Under the pieces are notes generated by a model. The model made no database searches, was not told the DNA's origin, and worked only from the letters and a program-made list of their open reading frames with translations. From CBDCME01 sp965218865 (GTDB taxonomy: Bacteria > Pseudomonadota > Alphaproteobacteria > JAAXGF01): DNA of 12,108 nt. This document shows positions 1-6,512 of the stretch, piece by piece (the stretch's first letter is position 1; each line of letters starts with the position of its first letter). The stretch spans positions 1 to 12,108 of the forward strand of contig CBDCME010000029.1 of assembly GCA_965218865.1 (NCBI GenBank). The letters run 5' to 3'. A program made the position numbers and the translations under genes.

Positions 1-1332
1 AACGGTAAAAACATATTCAACTTGCTCCGGATCCGGGCACCTAGGGAGACGGTCGTCTTTCTCGACAAGGTGGCATTGGATAACGTGGACCTTCGGGGTA
101 TCAACCTTTCCGGCGCCAAACTGCATTGGTCCAAGATTCGCGAGGCGAATTTCTCAAAAGCGCGTCTTCTCGGGGCGTATCTGTTCCATTGCCATTGTCA
201 CCACTCGGATTTTTCGGAGGCCAACCTCGGGCCGCTGGACAATCAGCGAACGGTTCTCGGCTATTCCTTTCTTAACGGGGCCAACTTTTCGGGCGCCAAT
301 ATGCCTCAGGTCGACCTCATCCAAGCGTCGCTCGTCGAGGCGGTTTTCGACGGCGCCGAGATCGGCTTGATTGACGCTCGGAGCAGCAAATGGCCGTATG
401 CGAGCTTGCGCGGAGTTACTTCGAAAGCCGGTCCGGTCGATCTTCAAGGAAGCATCGGGGCCCATGCCGATTTGAGCAACGCGGAACTTCCGGGCGTTAA
501 TTTTCGCGATTCGATCTTGACGAACGCCAATCTCACCGGCGCGAACTTTTCCAACGGCGTGATGCAAAATGCCGAGATGCGGGGCGTTACCGTGCATGAG
601 ACGAATTTCACAGGCGCCAATATGCACAACGTGATCCTCTACTACACCGACTTGCGGACGGCGAAAATGCAAGGGGCCGACCTTACCGACGCCGGCCTCC
701 TCGGCGTCAATGCCTCGGGCGTCGATTTCCGAGGGGCGACGCTGAATTTGATTAACGCCGATTTCGCCAACTTCTCAGGCGCCAATCTAAAGGGAGTGAG
801 CCTCCATGACGCGGCCTTAATCGGAGCCGATTTGACGGGCGCGAATCTCGAGGACGCCGATCTATCGGCGGCCAACCTGCAAGGCGCGAAACTCGTGAAC
901 GCGAAGCTTCGCGGCGCCAGGTTCGCGGGTGCCGATTTGAGAGCGGCCGACTTTGGTGATACCGACCTCGCGGGAGTCAATTTCGAGGGTGCGAAGCTCG
1001 ACGGCGCAAAGTTCGATGGCCCAGCGCCCAGTTTGGAACCCAATGCCGCGAAAACTGTGTCGGCCAAGGGTACCGCCGGCGGCAGCATCGTCGTGCTGAC
1101 CGGCGCCGGCGAGGACGCATCGGCCGCCAAGGCAGCGCCCAACGGGCGCAAAAAATTGACCGGAACGATTGAATCACGGAAGCGTGGCGCCATAATCGGC
1201 CTTGAGCCGATTCGCCCGGAGGCGTACATGTTGCGTGAGATCATGGGCGATTTGATAGCCATCGTTGAATTGGCTCTGTCCGGCCCGGAGGAGGTCGGGA
1301 GCAAGATTCCGGCCTCGAACGGCGGCGGATAA
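1..1332 (+). CDS. Pentapeptide-repeat protein, 5' end outside window
   Basis: The reading frame is open from the first base of the window to a TAA at 1330-1332. A TTG at 22 could start translation, but no Shine-Dalgarno sequence precedes it and the frame continues upstream, so the gene probably begins outside the window. From about residue 18 to 335 (counted from the TTG) it is built of A(D/N)(L/F)xx pentapeptides such as ANLTG, ADLTG and ANLQG, which in this family fold into a right-handed quadrilateral beta helix. The last 100 or so residues are not repeats: a low-complexity Ala/Gly linker, a basic patch (GRKK, ESRKRG), then a predicted helix near IMGDLIAIVELAL. There is no visible signal peptide or membrane segment. 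Some family members mimic DNA or act as scaffolds; nothing here picks a role. The protein class is certain, the function unknown. Confidence 0.9.
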   Translation, partial: NGKNIFNLLRIRAPRETVVFLDKVALDNVDLRGINLSGAKLHWSKIREANFSKARLLGAYLFHCHCHHSDFSEANLGPLDNQRTVLGYSFLNGANFSGANMPQVDLIQASLVEAVFDGAEIGLIDARSSKWPYASLRGVTSKAGPVDLQGSIGAHADLSNAELPGVNFRDSILTNANLTGANFSNGVMQNAEMRGVTVHETNFTGANMHNVILYYTDLRTAKMQGADLTDAGLLGVNASGVDFRGATLNLINADFANFSGANLKGVSLHDAALIGADLTGANLEDADLSAANLQGAKLVNAKLRGARFAGADLRAADFGDTDLAGVNFEGAKLDGAKFDGPAPSLEPNAAKTVSAKGTAGGSIVVLTGAGEDASAAKAAPNGRKKLTGTIESRKRGAIIGLEPIRPEAYMLREIMGDLIAIVELALSGPEEVGSKIPASNGGG

Positions 1333-1336
1333 TCCC

Positions 1337-1396
1337 AGTGTCTGTTCGAAAATGCGCGTCCGCGCATTTTTTGCGTCTGTCCCTCTCCCCCTCCCG
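1337..1396 (+). repeat. 60-bp repeat, copy A, just 3' of a stop codon
   Basis: These 60 bases are identical to the reverse complement of 3043-3102. The match ends abruptly on both sides (1336 and 1397 differ from their partners). The copy starts five bases after the pentapeptide-gene stop and carries a terminator-like hairpin. Both copies lie in the same orientation relative to the gene whose end they follow, as expected for a mobile or recombining terminator cassette. Confidence 0.9.
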
Positions 1397-1470
1397 GCCA
1401 CCCACGAGAGGTTGCTGATAGGGGTGGCCGGGAGGGGGACAGCGCCGGTGCCGCGAGTTTTCGAACAGAC
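1340..1470. repeat. 131-bp nested inverted-repeat (MITE-like) structure
   Basis: The ends are a perfect 13-bp inverted repeat: GTCTGTTCGAAAA at 1340-1352 and TTTTCGAACAGAC at 1458-1470. Inside is a second perfect 17-bp pair, CCCCCTCCCGGCCACCC at 1387-1403 and its complement at 1422-1438, each flanked outward by a CTGTCCC/GGGGACAG-type pairing. A third hairpin (1349-1370) sits in the left arm. The whole region can fold into a long branched stem. It has no coding capacity and resembles a small non-autonomous palindromic element. No flanking target duplication is evident. Confidence 0.7.
1349..1372 (+). terminator. Intrinsic terminator of the pentapeptide gene
   Basis: AAAATGCGCG (1349-1358) pairs with CGCGCATTTT (1361-1370), and a run of six T ends at 1372. 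The GC-rich core with a short loop and trailing U tract fits a Rho-independent terminator, although some U's pair within the stem. It lies 17 bases after the stop codon. The same hairpin follows rpsI, which strengthens the call. Confidence 0.7.
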
Positions 1471-1594
1471 TGCCAGACAATCGCTTGGTGGCCGATTCGA
1501 CGCGAACCGCGTCGCGAGGGTCCGTCCAGGCCAGGGTTTCGGCCGCCAAATCGAACTGGTCTCGGGGCGGGGACGCGCGCATTTGGGGATTACC

Positions 1595-2474
1595 ATGAGA
1601 TTTTTGCTCATTGCCGGATTGCTCGGACTTTTCGGCGGACCGTCTTTCGCCGGCGTTGACGAGGGCCGAGAGGCTTTCGAAAACGGCGAATACGAGTTGG
1701 CGATAAACGAGCTGTCGCCGACGACCCAGGCTGACGATCCAGATGCGCAGTACTGGCTCGGCCGCGTCCATGACGCGAAGGGTGAGGCGGATACGGCTTT
1801 CCAGTGGTTTTCGAAGGCCGCCGCGGCCGGTCACGACGATAGCCAGCGCGTGCTCGGCATTTATTACGAGGAGGGCAAGAGCGTCGATCAGGATTTCGCC
1901 CTGGCCGCGCAATGGTACCGGGCGGCTGCCGAACAAGGAAATGCCAAGGCACAGCGAAATCTCGGTACCTTCTATGCCAACGGCCGAGGCGTCTCCCTGG
2001 ACTACACGGAAGCCCGGCGCTGGTACCAGGCCGCCGCCGATCAGGGAAACGCCAAAGCCATGCGGAATCTGGCTTACATGAGTTATTTCGGCGAAGGTGT
2101 GCGGAGTGATTTCGGGCGTGCCGCCGAGCTTTTCGCCGCGGCCTCCGGAGTGGGCCTCGGCAAGGCGCAGTACGACCTGGGCCGACTATATTATCGGGGA
2201 CAGGTTGTCCGAGCAGGATCTACAGGCGGCCTTCGACAACTTCGAGGTGGCCGCCGAGCAAGGACACGGCAAGGCGCAGATATTTCTGGGCCGAATGTAT
2301 TTCAAGGGCGAGGGGATAGCCCAGGACGATGTCGAAGCCTATCACTGGTTCAGCATTGCTCGAGTTCAGGAGCCGAAACTCGCGGAAAAATTCCTCGATC
2401 GTCTTTCGGACCGCATGAGCGATGAAGAGATAACCATGGCTGAGGAGCGGGCGGCGAATTGGCGCCCGAATTAG
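1595..2474 (+). pseudogene. Exported Sel1-repeat protein, frameshifted
   Basis: Translation from ATG 1595 (GGGG about 7 bases upstream) gives a signal peptide: MRF, a hydrophobic LLIAGLLGLF core, and a likely cleavage after PSFA. Sel1/TPR-like repeats follow (AQYWLGRVHDAKG, AAAEQGNAKAQRNLGTFYANGRGV and so on), as in periplasmic scaffold proteins of the Sel1 family. The frame is lost near a GGGG run at 2196-2199, after GRLYYRG. The repeat pattern resumes one base further on (EQDLQAAFDNFEVAAEQG) and runs to TAG at 2472-2474. Removing one base gives 292 residues with a normal repeat length across the junction. This may be a genuine mutation or a homopolymer sequencing error. The in-frame open stretch upstream of ATG 1595 lies over the inverted-repeat element and is not counted. 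Partner unknown. Confidence 0.8.
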
Positions 2475-2633
2475 ATCCGTTTCCACGCGAAGTGTCGAAT
2501 TTTCCGTCGATTTTCCGCGCCGGAAAAAGGGGCGTGGTCCAGGCGGATTTGTCCCCCGCCTTGCTTACGACGACAGTCGAAATGACCCACAACCCACCGC
2601 CGAGCACGCGCGACGGCTGTCGCGACGGACCGA

Positions 2634-2744
2634 CTAGTCGTGTTCGCGCCAGCGTCCAGTGAACAGCATCGCGAGCAATCGCACGCCTTGAACACAAAAC
2701 GCGATATAGAGCGTATATAAAAGCAATATTTGCCAAAGGGGCAT
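2634..2744 (-). CDS. 36-aa single-pass membrane protein
   Basis: On the minus strand ATG (2744-2742) opens a 36-codon frame ending in TAG at 2636-2634. GGAGG (2755-2751) lies six bases before the start, the best ribosome site in the window. The product begins MPLWQILLLYTLY, has a hydrophobic span of about 17 residues (ILLLYTLYIAFCV), continues with an amphipathic stretch, and ends in a charged tail (GRWREHD). That is typical of small bacterial inner-membrane proteins that modulate larger complexes. I do not recognise the family. It lies alone between convergent ends of the Sel1 gene and the rpsI region, with no clear promoter. Composition and the ribosome site argue that it is real, but a chance frame this short cannot be excluded. 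Confidence 0.55.
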   Translation of the reverse strand: MPLWQILLLYTLYIAFCVQGVRLLAMLFTGRWREHD

Positions 2745-3042
2745 ACCTTGCCTCCTGATTTTCGGGTGATCGGAGCTTTTTTTCGACGTTTACGCGGACG
2801 AACGAAGCCCATGCGATTACTTTCGCGGATGTCTTCCGCCCAACCCGCCGAGAGCAGCGTCACGCTGCGCCGATCGTGGAAAAGTCGGCAAAAGATTTAG
2901 CAGCCGTAGGTTAGAAAATTCTTAAGAGACGACGGAATCCTCGAGACCCGGACTCATCTCGAACGAGTTGAGGGGGTCACCAGTCGGGTCGGGAAATGAG
3001 TGGGTCGCCCTGCCCTGTTCGCACCACCGGACCGCGTCGCCA
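2745..3042. other. Intergenic stretch without a convincing gene
   Basis: Apart from the Shine-Dalgarno site of the small membrane-protein gene, this roughly 300-base stretch shows no frame with coding character on either strand. It must hold the promoter of that minus-strand gene, but I see no good -35/-10 pair. A short CTGTTCGCA at 3014-3022 resembles the outer end of the inverted-repeat element, suggesting that the repeat at 3043 is a shortened relative of the 131-bp element. Confidence 0.5.
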
Positions 3043-3102
3043 CGGGAGGGGGAGAGGGACAGACGCAAAAAATGCGCGGACGCGCATTTTCGAACAGACA
3101 CT
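3043..3102 (-). repeat. 60-bp repeat, copy B, overlapping the rpsI stop
   Basis: This is the exact reverse complement of 1337-1396. Read on the minus strand it begins with the last two bases of the rpsI TAG codon and runs away from the gene, so it supplies the gene's 3' end and terminator. With copy A it brackets a 1.65-kb segment holding the Sel1 and small membrane-protein genes. Confidence 0.9.
3067..3090 (-). terminator. Intrinsic terminator of rplM-rpsI
   Basis: On the minus strand AAAATGCGCG (3090-3081) pairs with CGCGCATTTT (3078-3069), and the T run ends at 3067. The stem starts 11 bases past the rpsI stop codon. It is identical to the hairpin after the pentapeptide gene. Confidence 0.75.
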
Positions 3103-3586
3103 AACGTTTCGAGAACTGGTAGCTTCTACGGGCCTTGCGTTTGCCGTATTTCTTGCGCTCCACCACGCGGCTGTCGCGAACCAGGAAACCACCGGTTTTC
3201 AGCGCCCCGCGCAAGGACGGTTCACGGAGCGCGAGGACTTTACTGATACCGTGCCGAACCGCCCCGGCCTGGCCTGAAAGGCCGCCGCCGGTGACGGTGC
3301 ACCAGATATCGTACTGCTGGGCGCGCGACACCGCCTCGAATGGCTGGTTGATCAACATACGCAAGACCGGGCGGGCAAAATAGACCATTTGGTCACGGCG
3401 GTTGACCGTAATCTTACCGGTGCCCGGTTTTAGCCACACCCGCGCCACCGCGGCTTTGCGTTTACCGGTCGCGTAGGTCCGACCCAAGGCGTCAATTTCC
3501 GGTTCCGGCGGTGGCGTCTCGGCCACCGGGACCACGGCCTCGCCGATATCCTTAAGGTCGGCGAGCGATTGTTTTTCGTCCGCCAC
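3101..3586 (-). CDS. rpsI: 30S ribosomal protein S9
   Basis: This 161-residue protein carries the S9 signatures TYATGKRKAAVARVW, TVTGGGLSGQAGAVRHGISKVL and the basic C-terminal tail KARRSYQFSKR, which in S9 reaches toward the P-site tRNA of the 30S subunit. An acidic N-terminal extension of about 30 residues precedes the core, as seen in other alphaproteobacterial S9 proteins. The start is GTG at 3586-3584, two bases after the rplM stop, with AGAGG inside the rplM end as likely ribosome site; tight coupling in a two-gene operon is the normal arrangement. The TAG stop overlaps the 60-bp repeat, so the insertion or exchange of that repeat reached the last codon without changing the protein tail. 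Confidence 0.97.
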   Translation of the reverse strand: MADEKQSLADLKDIGEAVVPVAETPPPEPEIDALGRTYATGKRKAAVARVWLKPGTGKITVNRRDQMVYFARPVLRMLINQPFEAVSRAQQYDIWCTVTGGGLSGQAGAVRHGISKVLALREPSLRGALKTGGFLVRDSRVVERKKYGKRKARRSYQFSKR

Positions 3587-3588
3587 GG

Positions 3589-4053
3589 TTAGGCCGACCT
3601 CTTGTTCTTGGGATTCATCGCCGAGATGTCGAGGACCTCAGGTTGTTGCCCGGCATGAACATGATCGGCCCCCGGGAATACCCGCAAGTTGCGCATTTGC
3701 CGGCGCCCCAACGGGCCGCGTGGCATCATTCTCTCCACGGCCTTGAGGATGACGCGCTCGGGATGGGATCCATCAAGACGCTGAGCCATTGTCCGCTGTT
3801 TGATACCACCGGGATAACCGGTATGCCAATAGAGCACCTTGTCGCTGCGTTTACTGCCCGTCACCCATACCTTCTTGGCGTTGACGACGATGATGTTGTC
3901 GCCACAATCGATATTGGGCGTGAATGTCGGTTTATGTTTGCCGCGCAAAATCCTGGCGATGATAGAGGAAAGCCGCCCGAGCACGACGCCCTCGGCGTCG
4001 ACCAGGTACCATTTTTTCCTCACCTGCGACGGGCGAGCGCTGTAGGTCTTCAT
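3589..4053 (-). CDS. rplM: 50S ribosomal protein L13
   Basis: This 154-residue protein begins MKTYSARPSQVRKKW and shows the L13 pattern: WYLVDAEGVVLGRLSS, HKPTFTPNIDCGDNIIVVNAKKV, YWHTGYPGGIK and MMPRGPLGRRQMRNLRVFPGADHVH. It is an early-assembling large-subunit protein that binds 23S rRNA. The frame stays open about 40 codons further upstream, but the ATG at 4053-4051 matches the family N-terminus, and the upstream codons are leader sequence containing the promoter. AGGCGG lies upstream as a weak ribosome site. It is first in the rplM-rpsI operon and downstream of cobA on the same strand. Confidence 0.97.
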   Translation of the reverse strand: MKTYSARPSQVRKKWYLVDAEGVVLGRLSSIIARILRGKHKPTFTPNIDCGDNIIVVNAKKVWVTGSKRSDKVLYWHTGYPGGIKQRTMAQRLDGSHPERVILKAVERMMPRGPLGRRQMRNLRVFPGADHVHAGQQPEVLDISAMNPKNKRSA

Positions 4054-4117
4054 CGTTTTCCGCCTGCTTACCGGCGCACCATGGCGGGTCGGCCCGGCCG
4101 GGACACCGAGGCGGCGG

Positions 4118-4145
4118 AGTATGCCATACGCCGGTTCCCTGTCAA
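4118..4145 (-). promoter_or_regulatory. Sigma70-type promoter for rplM-rpsI
   Basis: On the minus strand a perfect TTGACA (4145-4140) is separated by 16 bases from CATACT (4123-4118, four of six matches to TATAAT). It starts 34 bases after the cobA stop and leaves a 5' leader of about 58 bases before the rplM ATG. The leader holds a CCCGGCCGGG palindrome. Its position between cobA and rplM supports independent transcription of the ribosomal genes. Confidence 0.6.
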
Positions 4146-4179
4146 TAGCACCGCAAGCGTCCCGAATCCTGGGCACCTA

Positions 4180-4992
4180 TCAGGCTCCGGAATCGAACCA
4201 GGCGAGGGTATCGTGCAGGCGCACCGACTCGCCTACGGCGACGATCGCCGGCGGCTCGATGTCGCGCGCCGCGACCTCTAAGACGCAGACGCGCAAGGTC
4301 GAGATCAACACCCGTTGCCGCGCCGTGGTCGCCTTGCTGACGACGGCGACCGGGGTATCGGGATGGCGTCCGCCGTCGATGAGCCGAGTGACGATTTGGG
4401 GGAGGTGTTTCAACGCCATGTAGAACACCAGGAGCTGATCGCCCCGCGCCAGCGCCGCCCAGTCCAACGATCGTGGAACCGTACCGCTGGCGTCGTGCCC
4501 GGTGAGCAAGGTCATGGCGGCATTCCCCGAGGCGGAGGAAACCGCGATACCTGCGTAGGCGAGGCCACCGATTCCCGATGTAATTCCGGGTATTAGGCGA
4601 AACGGAACGTCGGCTGCGAGCAATGCCCGGGCCTCCTCGCCACCGCGGCCAAAGACAAAGGGATCACCCCCTTTCAAGCGCAACACGCGCTTCCCCTCCC
4701 TGGCCAGCGCGACCAGGCGGCGCGATATGTCGGGCTGCCGCGCCGACGGTCGCCCGCCCCGTTTGCCGGCGTGTTCCAAGCGCACGCACGGCGGCGCCAA
4801 GCCCAGCAAACCGTCGCTGACCAAAGCATCGTATACGACGATGTCGGCGTTCCGCAGTCCATGCAGACCCAGGACCGAGAGTAAGCCTGGATCGCCAGGC
4901 CCCGCGCCCACGAGCCAGACCGAACCAGGTACGAATTCGGGCAAATCGGTTGGCAGCTCAATCATCACAGGAGTTTCCGGCAAGGTCGCCAC
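4180..4992 (-). CDS. cobA: Uroporphyrinogen-III C-methyltransferase (SUMT)
   Basis: This enzyme methylates uroporphyrinogen III at C2 and C7 with S-adenosylmethionine to give precorrin-2, the branch point to cobalamin and siroheme. The 270-residue frame shows the family motifs in order: VWLVGAGPGDPGLLS (residues 25-39), VVYDALVS (52-59), GKRGG, the SAM-site RLKGGDPFVFGRGGEEA (105-121) and PGITSG (135-140). No siroheme-synthase dehydrogenase domain is fused, so this is the short, stand-alone CobA type. The start is either GTG at 4992 or ATG at 4965; neither has a strong ribosome site, and the core begins near residue 24. It lies 36 bases after the chaC-like gene on the same strand, so the two may be cotranscribed. 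Confidence 0.93.
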   Translation of the reverse strand: MATLPETPVMIELPTDLPEFVPGSVWLVGAGPGDPGLLSVLGLHGLRNADIVVYDALVSDGLLGLAPPCVRLEHAGKRGGRPSARQPDISRRLVALAREGKRVLRLKGGDPFVFGRGGEEARALLAADVPFRLIPGITSGIGGLAYAGIAVSSASGNAAMTLLTGHDASGTVPRSLDWAALARGDQLLVFYMALKHLPQIVTRLIDGGRHPDTPVAVVSKATTARQRVLISTLRVCVLEVAARDIEPPAIVAVGESVRLHDTLAWFDSGA

Positions 4993-5028
4993 TGCTTCGT
5001 GACCATCCTCCGCGTCTCGATGCCCCCA

Positions 5029-5592
5029 TTACGCCGCGCGTTCGACCTTGTCGAGCAGTCGATGCAAGGGACCATCGCCAACCCCGAGTTGGTCGAGATG
5101 AAGGACGGTATTGCGGAGATAGGTGCGATTGTCGCCCGAACATCCGACCCCATGGCGAATGATTTCGATCACCCGTTCGGTCGTCAGTCCGCGGGCGTAC
5201 TGGTCGTGTTCGCGATCGACGACGTAGGTGTACGCGGACACGTAATTGCTGGCGATTCGTACGCGCAAACTCCGGGGTCTGTAAACCTTTGTCACCATCT
5301 CGCGGGCGTCGAGATAGGCGATCGTTCCCGCCGCCTTGTCGGCGCTAACCCGATACGCCCGTCCCCGGCACGAGCCCCCGTGATCGAGACCGACCACCAA
5401 GCCCGGACGTTCGGGTGTTCCTCGGTAAACCACCGAGTAGACGCAGAAGGCCCGATGATAGCCCCGCAAGAGGGCCGGACGGACTTCCGAGAACGGAAAC
5501 CCGGGATCCCACATGAGCGAACCGTAACCGAAGATCCAGAGGGGTCGGGGGATTGCTTCCGGCCTTCCCCGGCGCCGACATTCGCCGCCCAT
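5029..5592 (-). CDS. ChaC-like gamma-glutamylcyclotransferase
   Basis: From ATG 5592 the product has 187 residues. It shows the ChaC fold signature FGYGSLMWDPGF (residues 21-32), where YGSL binds the gamma-glutamyl group. IAYLDAREMVTKVY (91-104) carries the expected catalytic Glu (E98), and DNRTYLRNTVLHLDQLGV forms the C-terminal part. The family releases 5-oxoproline from gamma-glutamyl peptides; ChaC proper degrades glutathione to Cys-Gly, in the cytosol. AGGA about 8 bases upstream supports the chosen start. The same frame is open back to 5937, but those 115 codons match no ChaC extension and are treated separately. It lies directly upstream of cobA on the same strand. Confidence 0.88.
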   Translation of the reverse strand: MGGECRRRGRPEAIPRPLWIFGYGSLMWDPGFPFSEVRPALLRGYHRAFCVYSVVYRGTPERPGLVVGLDHGGSCRGRAYRVSADKAAGTIAYLDAREMVTKVYRPRSLRVRIASNYVSAYTYVVDREHDQYARGLTTERVIEIIRHGVGCSGDNRTYLRNTVLHLDQLGVGDGPLHRLLDKVERAA

Positions 5593-5963
5593 GACGTCAT
5601 TCCTATCGAACACGTTCCAGCATCCTTGGTAACGACTCGCGACGGCACCCGCAAGATTCCCGGCCCCCCGCTCGCCCATCGGGAGATGAAGTGGCGCCGA
5701 AACGGCGAGGCCGTGAGTGACCACGAGACCCAGATCAAAACCAGTGGGGGGCGGATACCCGGCGAGATCGTGCGCCAATATTCCGGGCCGCACCCGGCCA
5801 CGCTGTACCCCGGCACGGTCGCAATAGCTGCCATAAATTTTGATCCACGTCCGGGCCAGAACATATCGACGGTAGGCCGGAAGTACACCGGCTTGTAGGT
5901 ATTTTTGGGTTTCTTGGGCGCACATGTTATTCCCCAACCTTGTTCGGCTTTACGGTCCTTTTT
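5593..5963. other. Unassigned stretch upstream of chaC-like gene
   Basis: The minus-strand chaC frame continues upstream to ATG 5937 (residues such as AGVLPAYRRYVLARTWIKIYG). A second minus frame and a long plus-strand frame are also open here. I recognise none of them. High GC content makes chance open frames likely. The stretch may be a leader and promoter region, a remnant of a lost gene, or an N-terminal extension of the ChaC-like protein. It ends at the left terminal repeat of the mobile element at 5964. Confidence 0.35.
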
Positions 5964-5985
5964 GGGTAGTGCCTCAGTTTGAAAT
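5964..5985 (+). repeat. Left terminal inverted repeat
   Basis: It starts GGGTAGTGCC and continues TCAGTTTGAAAT, matching the reverse complement of 9152-9173 at 21 of 22 positions. The only difference is C at 5973 opposite T at 9164. The likely transposase-binding end of the element. Confidence 0.9.
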
Positions 5986-6046
5986 TTAATCTATCTCCAC
6001 CGGTCATCTTGCCTTATGCTTAGCGAGAAGCAAAAGAGGTTTCTTA

Positions 6047-6214
6047 ATGGGCCGAGAGAAAGATAGGCTGCTTGAGCGCGAAGAGGCACGATACGCGGCC
6101 GCCAAGCGTGACGGGCATACCTGCGCTTATTGCGGGTCTGTGATCCCCTACGGCACCGACCGGGGGGAGAACGGAGAATGCCCTGCTTGTGTCGGCGCGC
6201 TAAAGGACGATTGA
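6047..6214 (+). CDS. 55-aa four-cysteine (zinc-ribbon-like) protein
   Basis: ATG 6047 has AGAGGT six bases upstream. The product begins with a charged helix (MGREKDRLLEREEARYAAAKRDG) and then carries HTCAYCGS (Cys26, Cys29) and ECPACVGA (Cys45, Cys48), a CxxC-x15-CxxC arrangement typical of a small structural zinc site for binding nucleic acid or protein. The TGA stop shares its A with the ATG of the next gene, so the two are translationally coupled. It is the first cargo gene, 61 bases inside the left terminal repeat. The family is not recognised. The ribosome site, cysteine pairs and coupling make it convincing despite its size. Confidence 0.7.
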   Translation: MGREKDRLLEREEARYAAAKRDGHTCAYCGSVIPYGTDRGENGECPACVGALKDD

Positions 6215-6447
6215 TGGTCAAGGGACCACAGGGCCAGAAGCGCCCCGCCGACGTGATCGGCAACGCCGTCAAGGTCATGCGCATCGCCACTGGCGAGGAA
6301 GAGGAAGAGTACGAAGACGACGGGAAGAACAAGGCCGCCGCCGAACTTGGGCGCCTGGGCGGCCAAGCTCGCGCTGCGAAGATGACGGCTAAGCGGCGGA
6401 AAGAGATAGCTCAGAAGGCCGCGCAAAAAAGGTGGAATGGCACCTAG
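6214..6447 (+). CDS. 77-aa protein with basic Gly/Ala/Lys C-terminal module
   Basis: ATG 6214 overlaps the previous stop and has AGGA six bases upstream. The N-terminus (MVKGPQGQKRPADVIGNAVKVMRIATGE) is followed by a very acidic stretch (EEEEEYEDD). A basic helix-rich tail then reads AAAELGRLGGQARAAK and RRKEIAQKAAQKRW. Such LGRxGGxARA...RxxIAxKAAxxRW tails occur in many small alphaproteobacterial proteins often labelled histone-H1-like or RNA-binding, without experimental proof that I know of. Nucleic-acid binding is therefore inferred. It forms a coupled pair with the four-cysteine protein. The pair ends 12 bases before the large dyad that precedes the next operon. Confidence 0.75.
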   Translation: MVKGPQGQKRPADVIGNAVKVMRIATGEEEEEYEDDGKNKAAAELGRLGGQARAAKMTAKRRKEIAQKAAQKRWNGT

Positions 6448-6459
6448 AAAATTCTTGAC

Positions 6460-6505
6460 CACGTAACTTTTTAAGATCACGATCGTGAACCCAAAAAGTT
6501 ACGTG
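6460..6505 (+). promoter_or_regulatory. 46-bp nested dyad, likely operator or RBS-masking hairpin
   Basis: CACGTAACTTTTT (6460-6472) and AAAAAGTTACGTG (6493-6505) form a perfect 13-bp inverted repeat. In the centre TCACGATCGTGA (6477-6488) is a perfect 12-bp palindrome on the same axis (6482.5). A TTGACC (-35-like) overlaps the left edge at 6455-6460, and the right arm abuts the GAGG ribosome site (6505-6508) of the gene starting at 6513. It could be a repressor operator, an RNA hairpin hiding the ribosome site, or both. The adjacent HTH-ImmA gene is the obvious candidate regulator. Confidence 0.65.
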
Positions 6506-6512
6506 AGGCGAA

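Noticed and set aside
642..1367. Long minus-strand open frame opposite the pentapeptide gene
   Set aside because: It mirrors the plus-strand repeats as low-complexity Ser/Ala/Pro sequence; a shadow of the real gene.
1265..1594. In-frame extension of the Sel1 protein upstream of ATG 1595
   Set aside because: It crosses the previous gene and the inverted-repeat element, and would bury the obvious signal peptide inside the protein.
2511..2527. TTTTCCG-CGC-CGGAAAA hairpin after the Sel1 gene as terminator
   Set aside because: There is no U tract after the stem on either strand and the stem is short; too weak to annotate.
2471..2863. 130-codon minus-strand frame in the Sel1-rpsI gap
   Set aside because: Cys/Arg-rich composition without a family match, and it overlaps the small membrane-protein gene, which has far better start signals.
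4176..4202. tRNA-like T-arm (GGTTCGATTCCGG on the minus strand)
   Set aside because: It encodes the last residues of CobA (LAWFDSGA), and no acceptor, D or anticodon stems can be drawn around it.
4999..5898. 299-codon plus-strand frame opposite the ChaC-like gene
   Set aside because: The minus strand carries the recognisable YGSL and catalytic Glu motifs; the plus product has no family character.
6460..6505. Reading the large dyad as a terminator of the first cargo pair
   Set aside because: The T run lies in the left arm before the loop, and no U tract follows the right arm, so it does not fit an intrinsic terminator.
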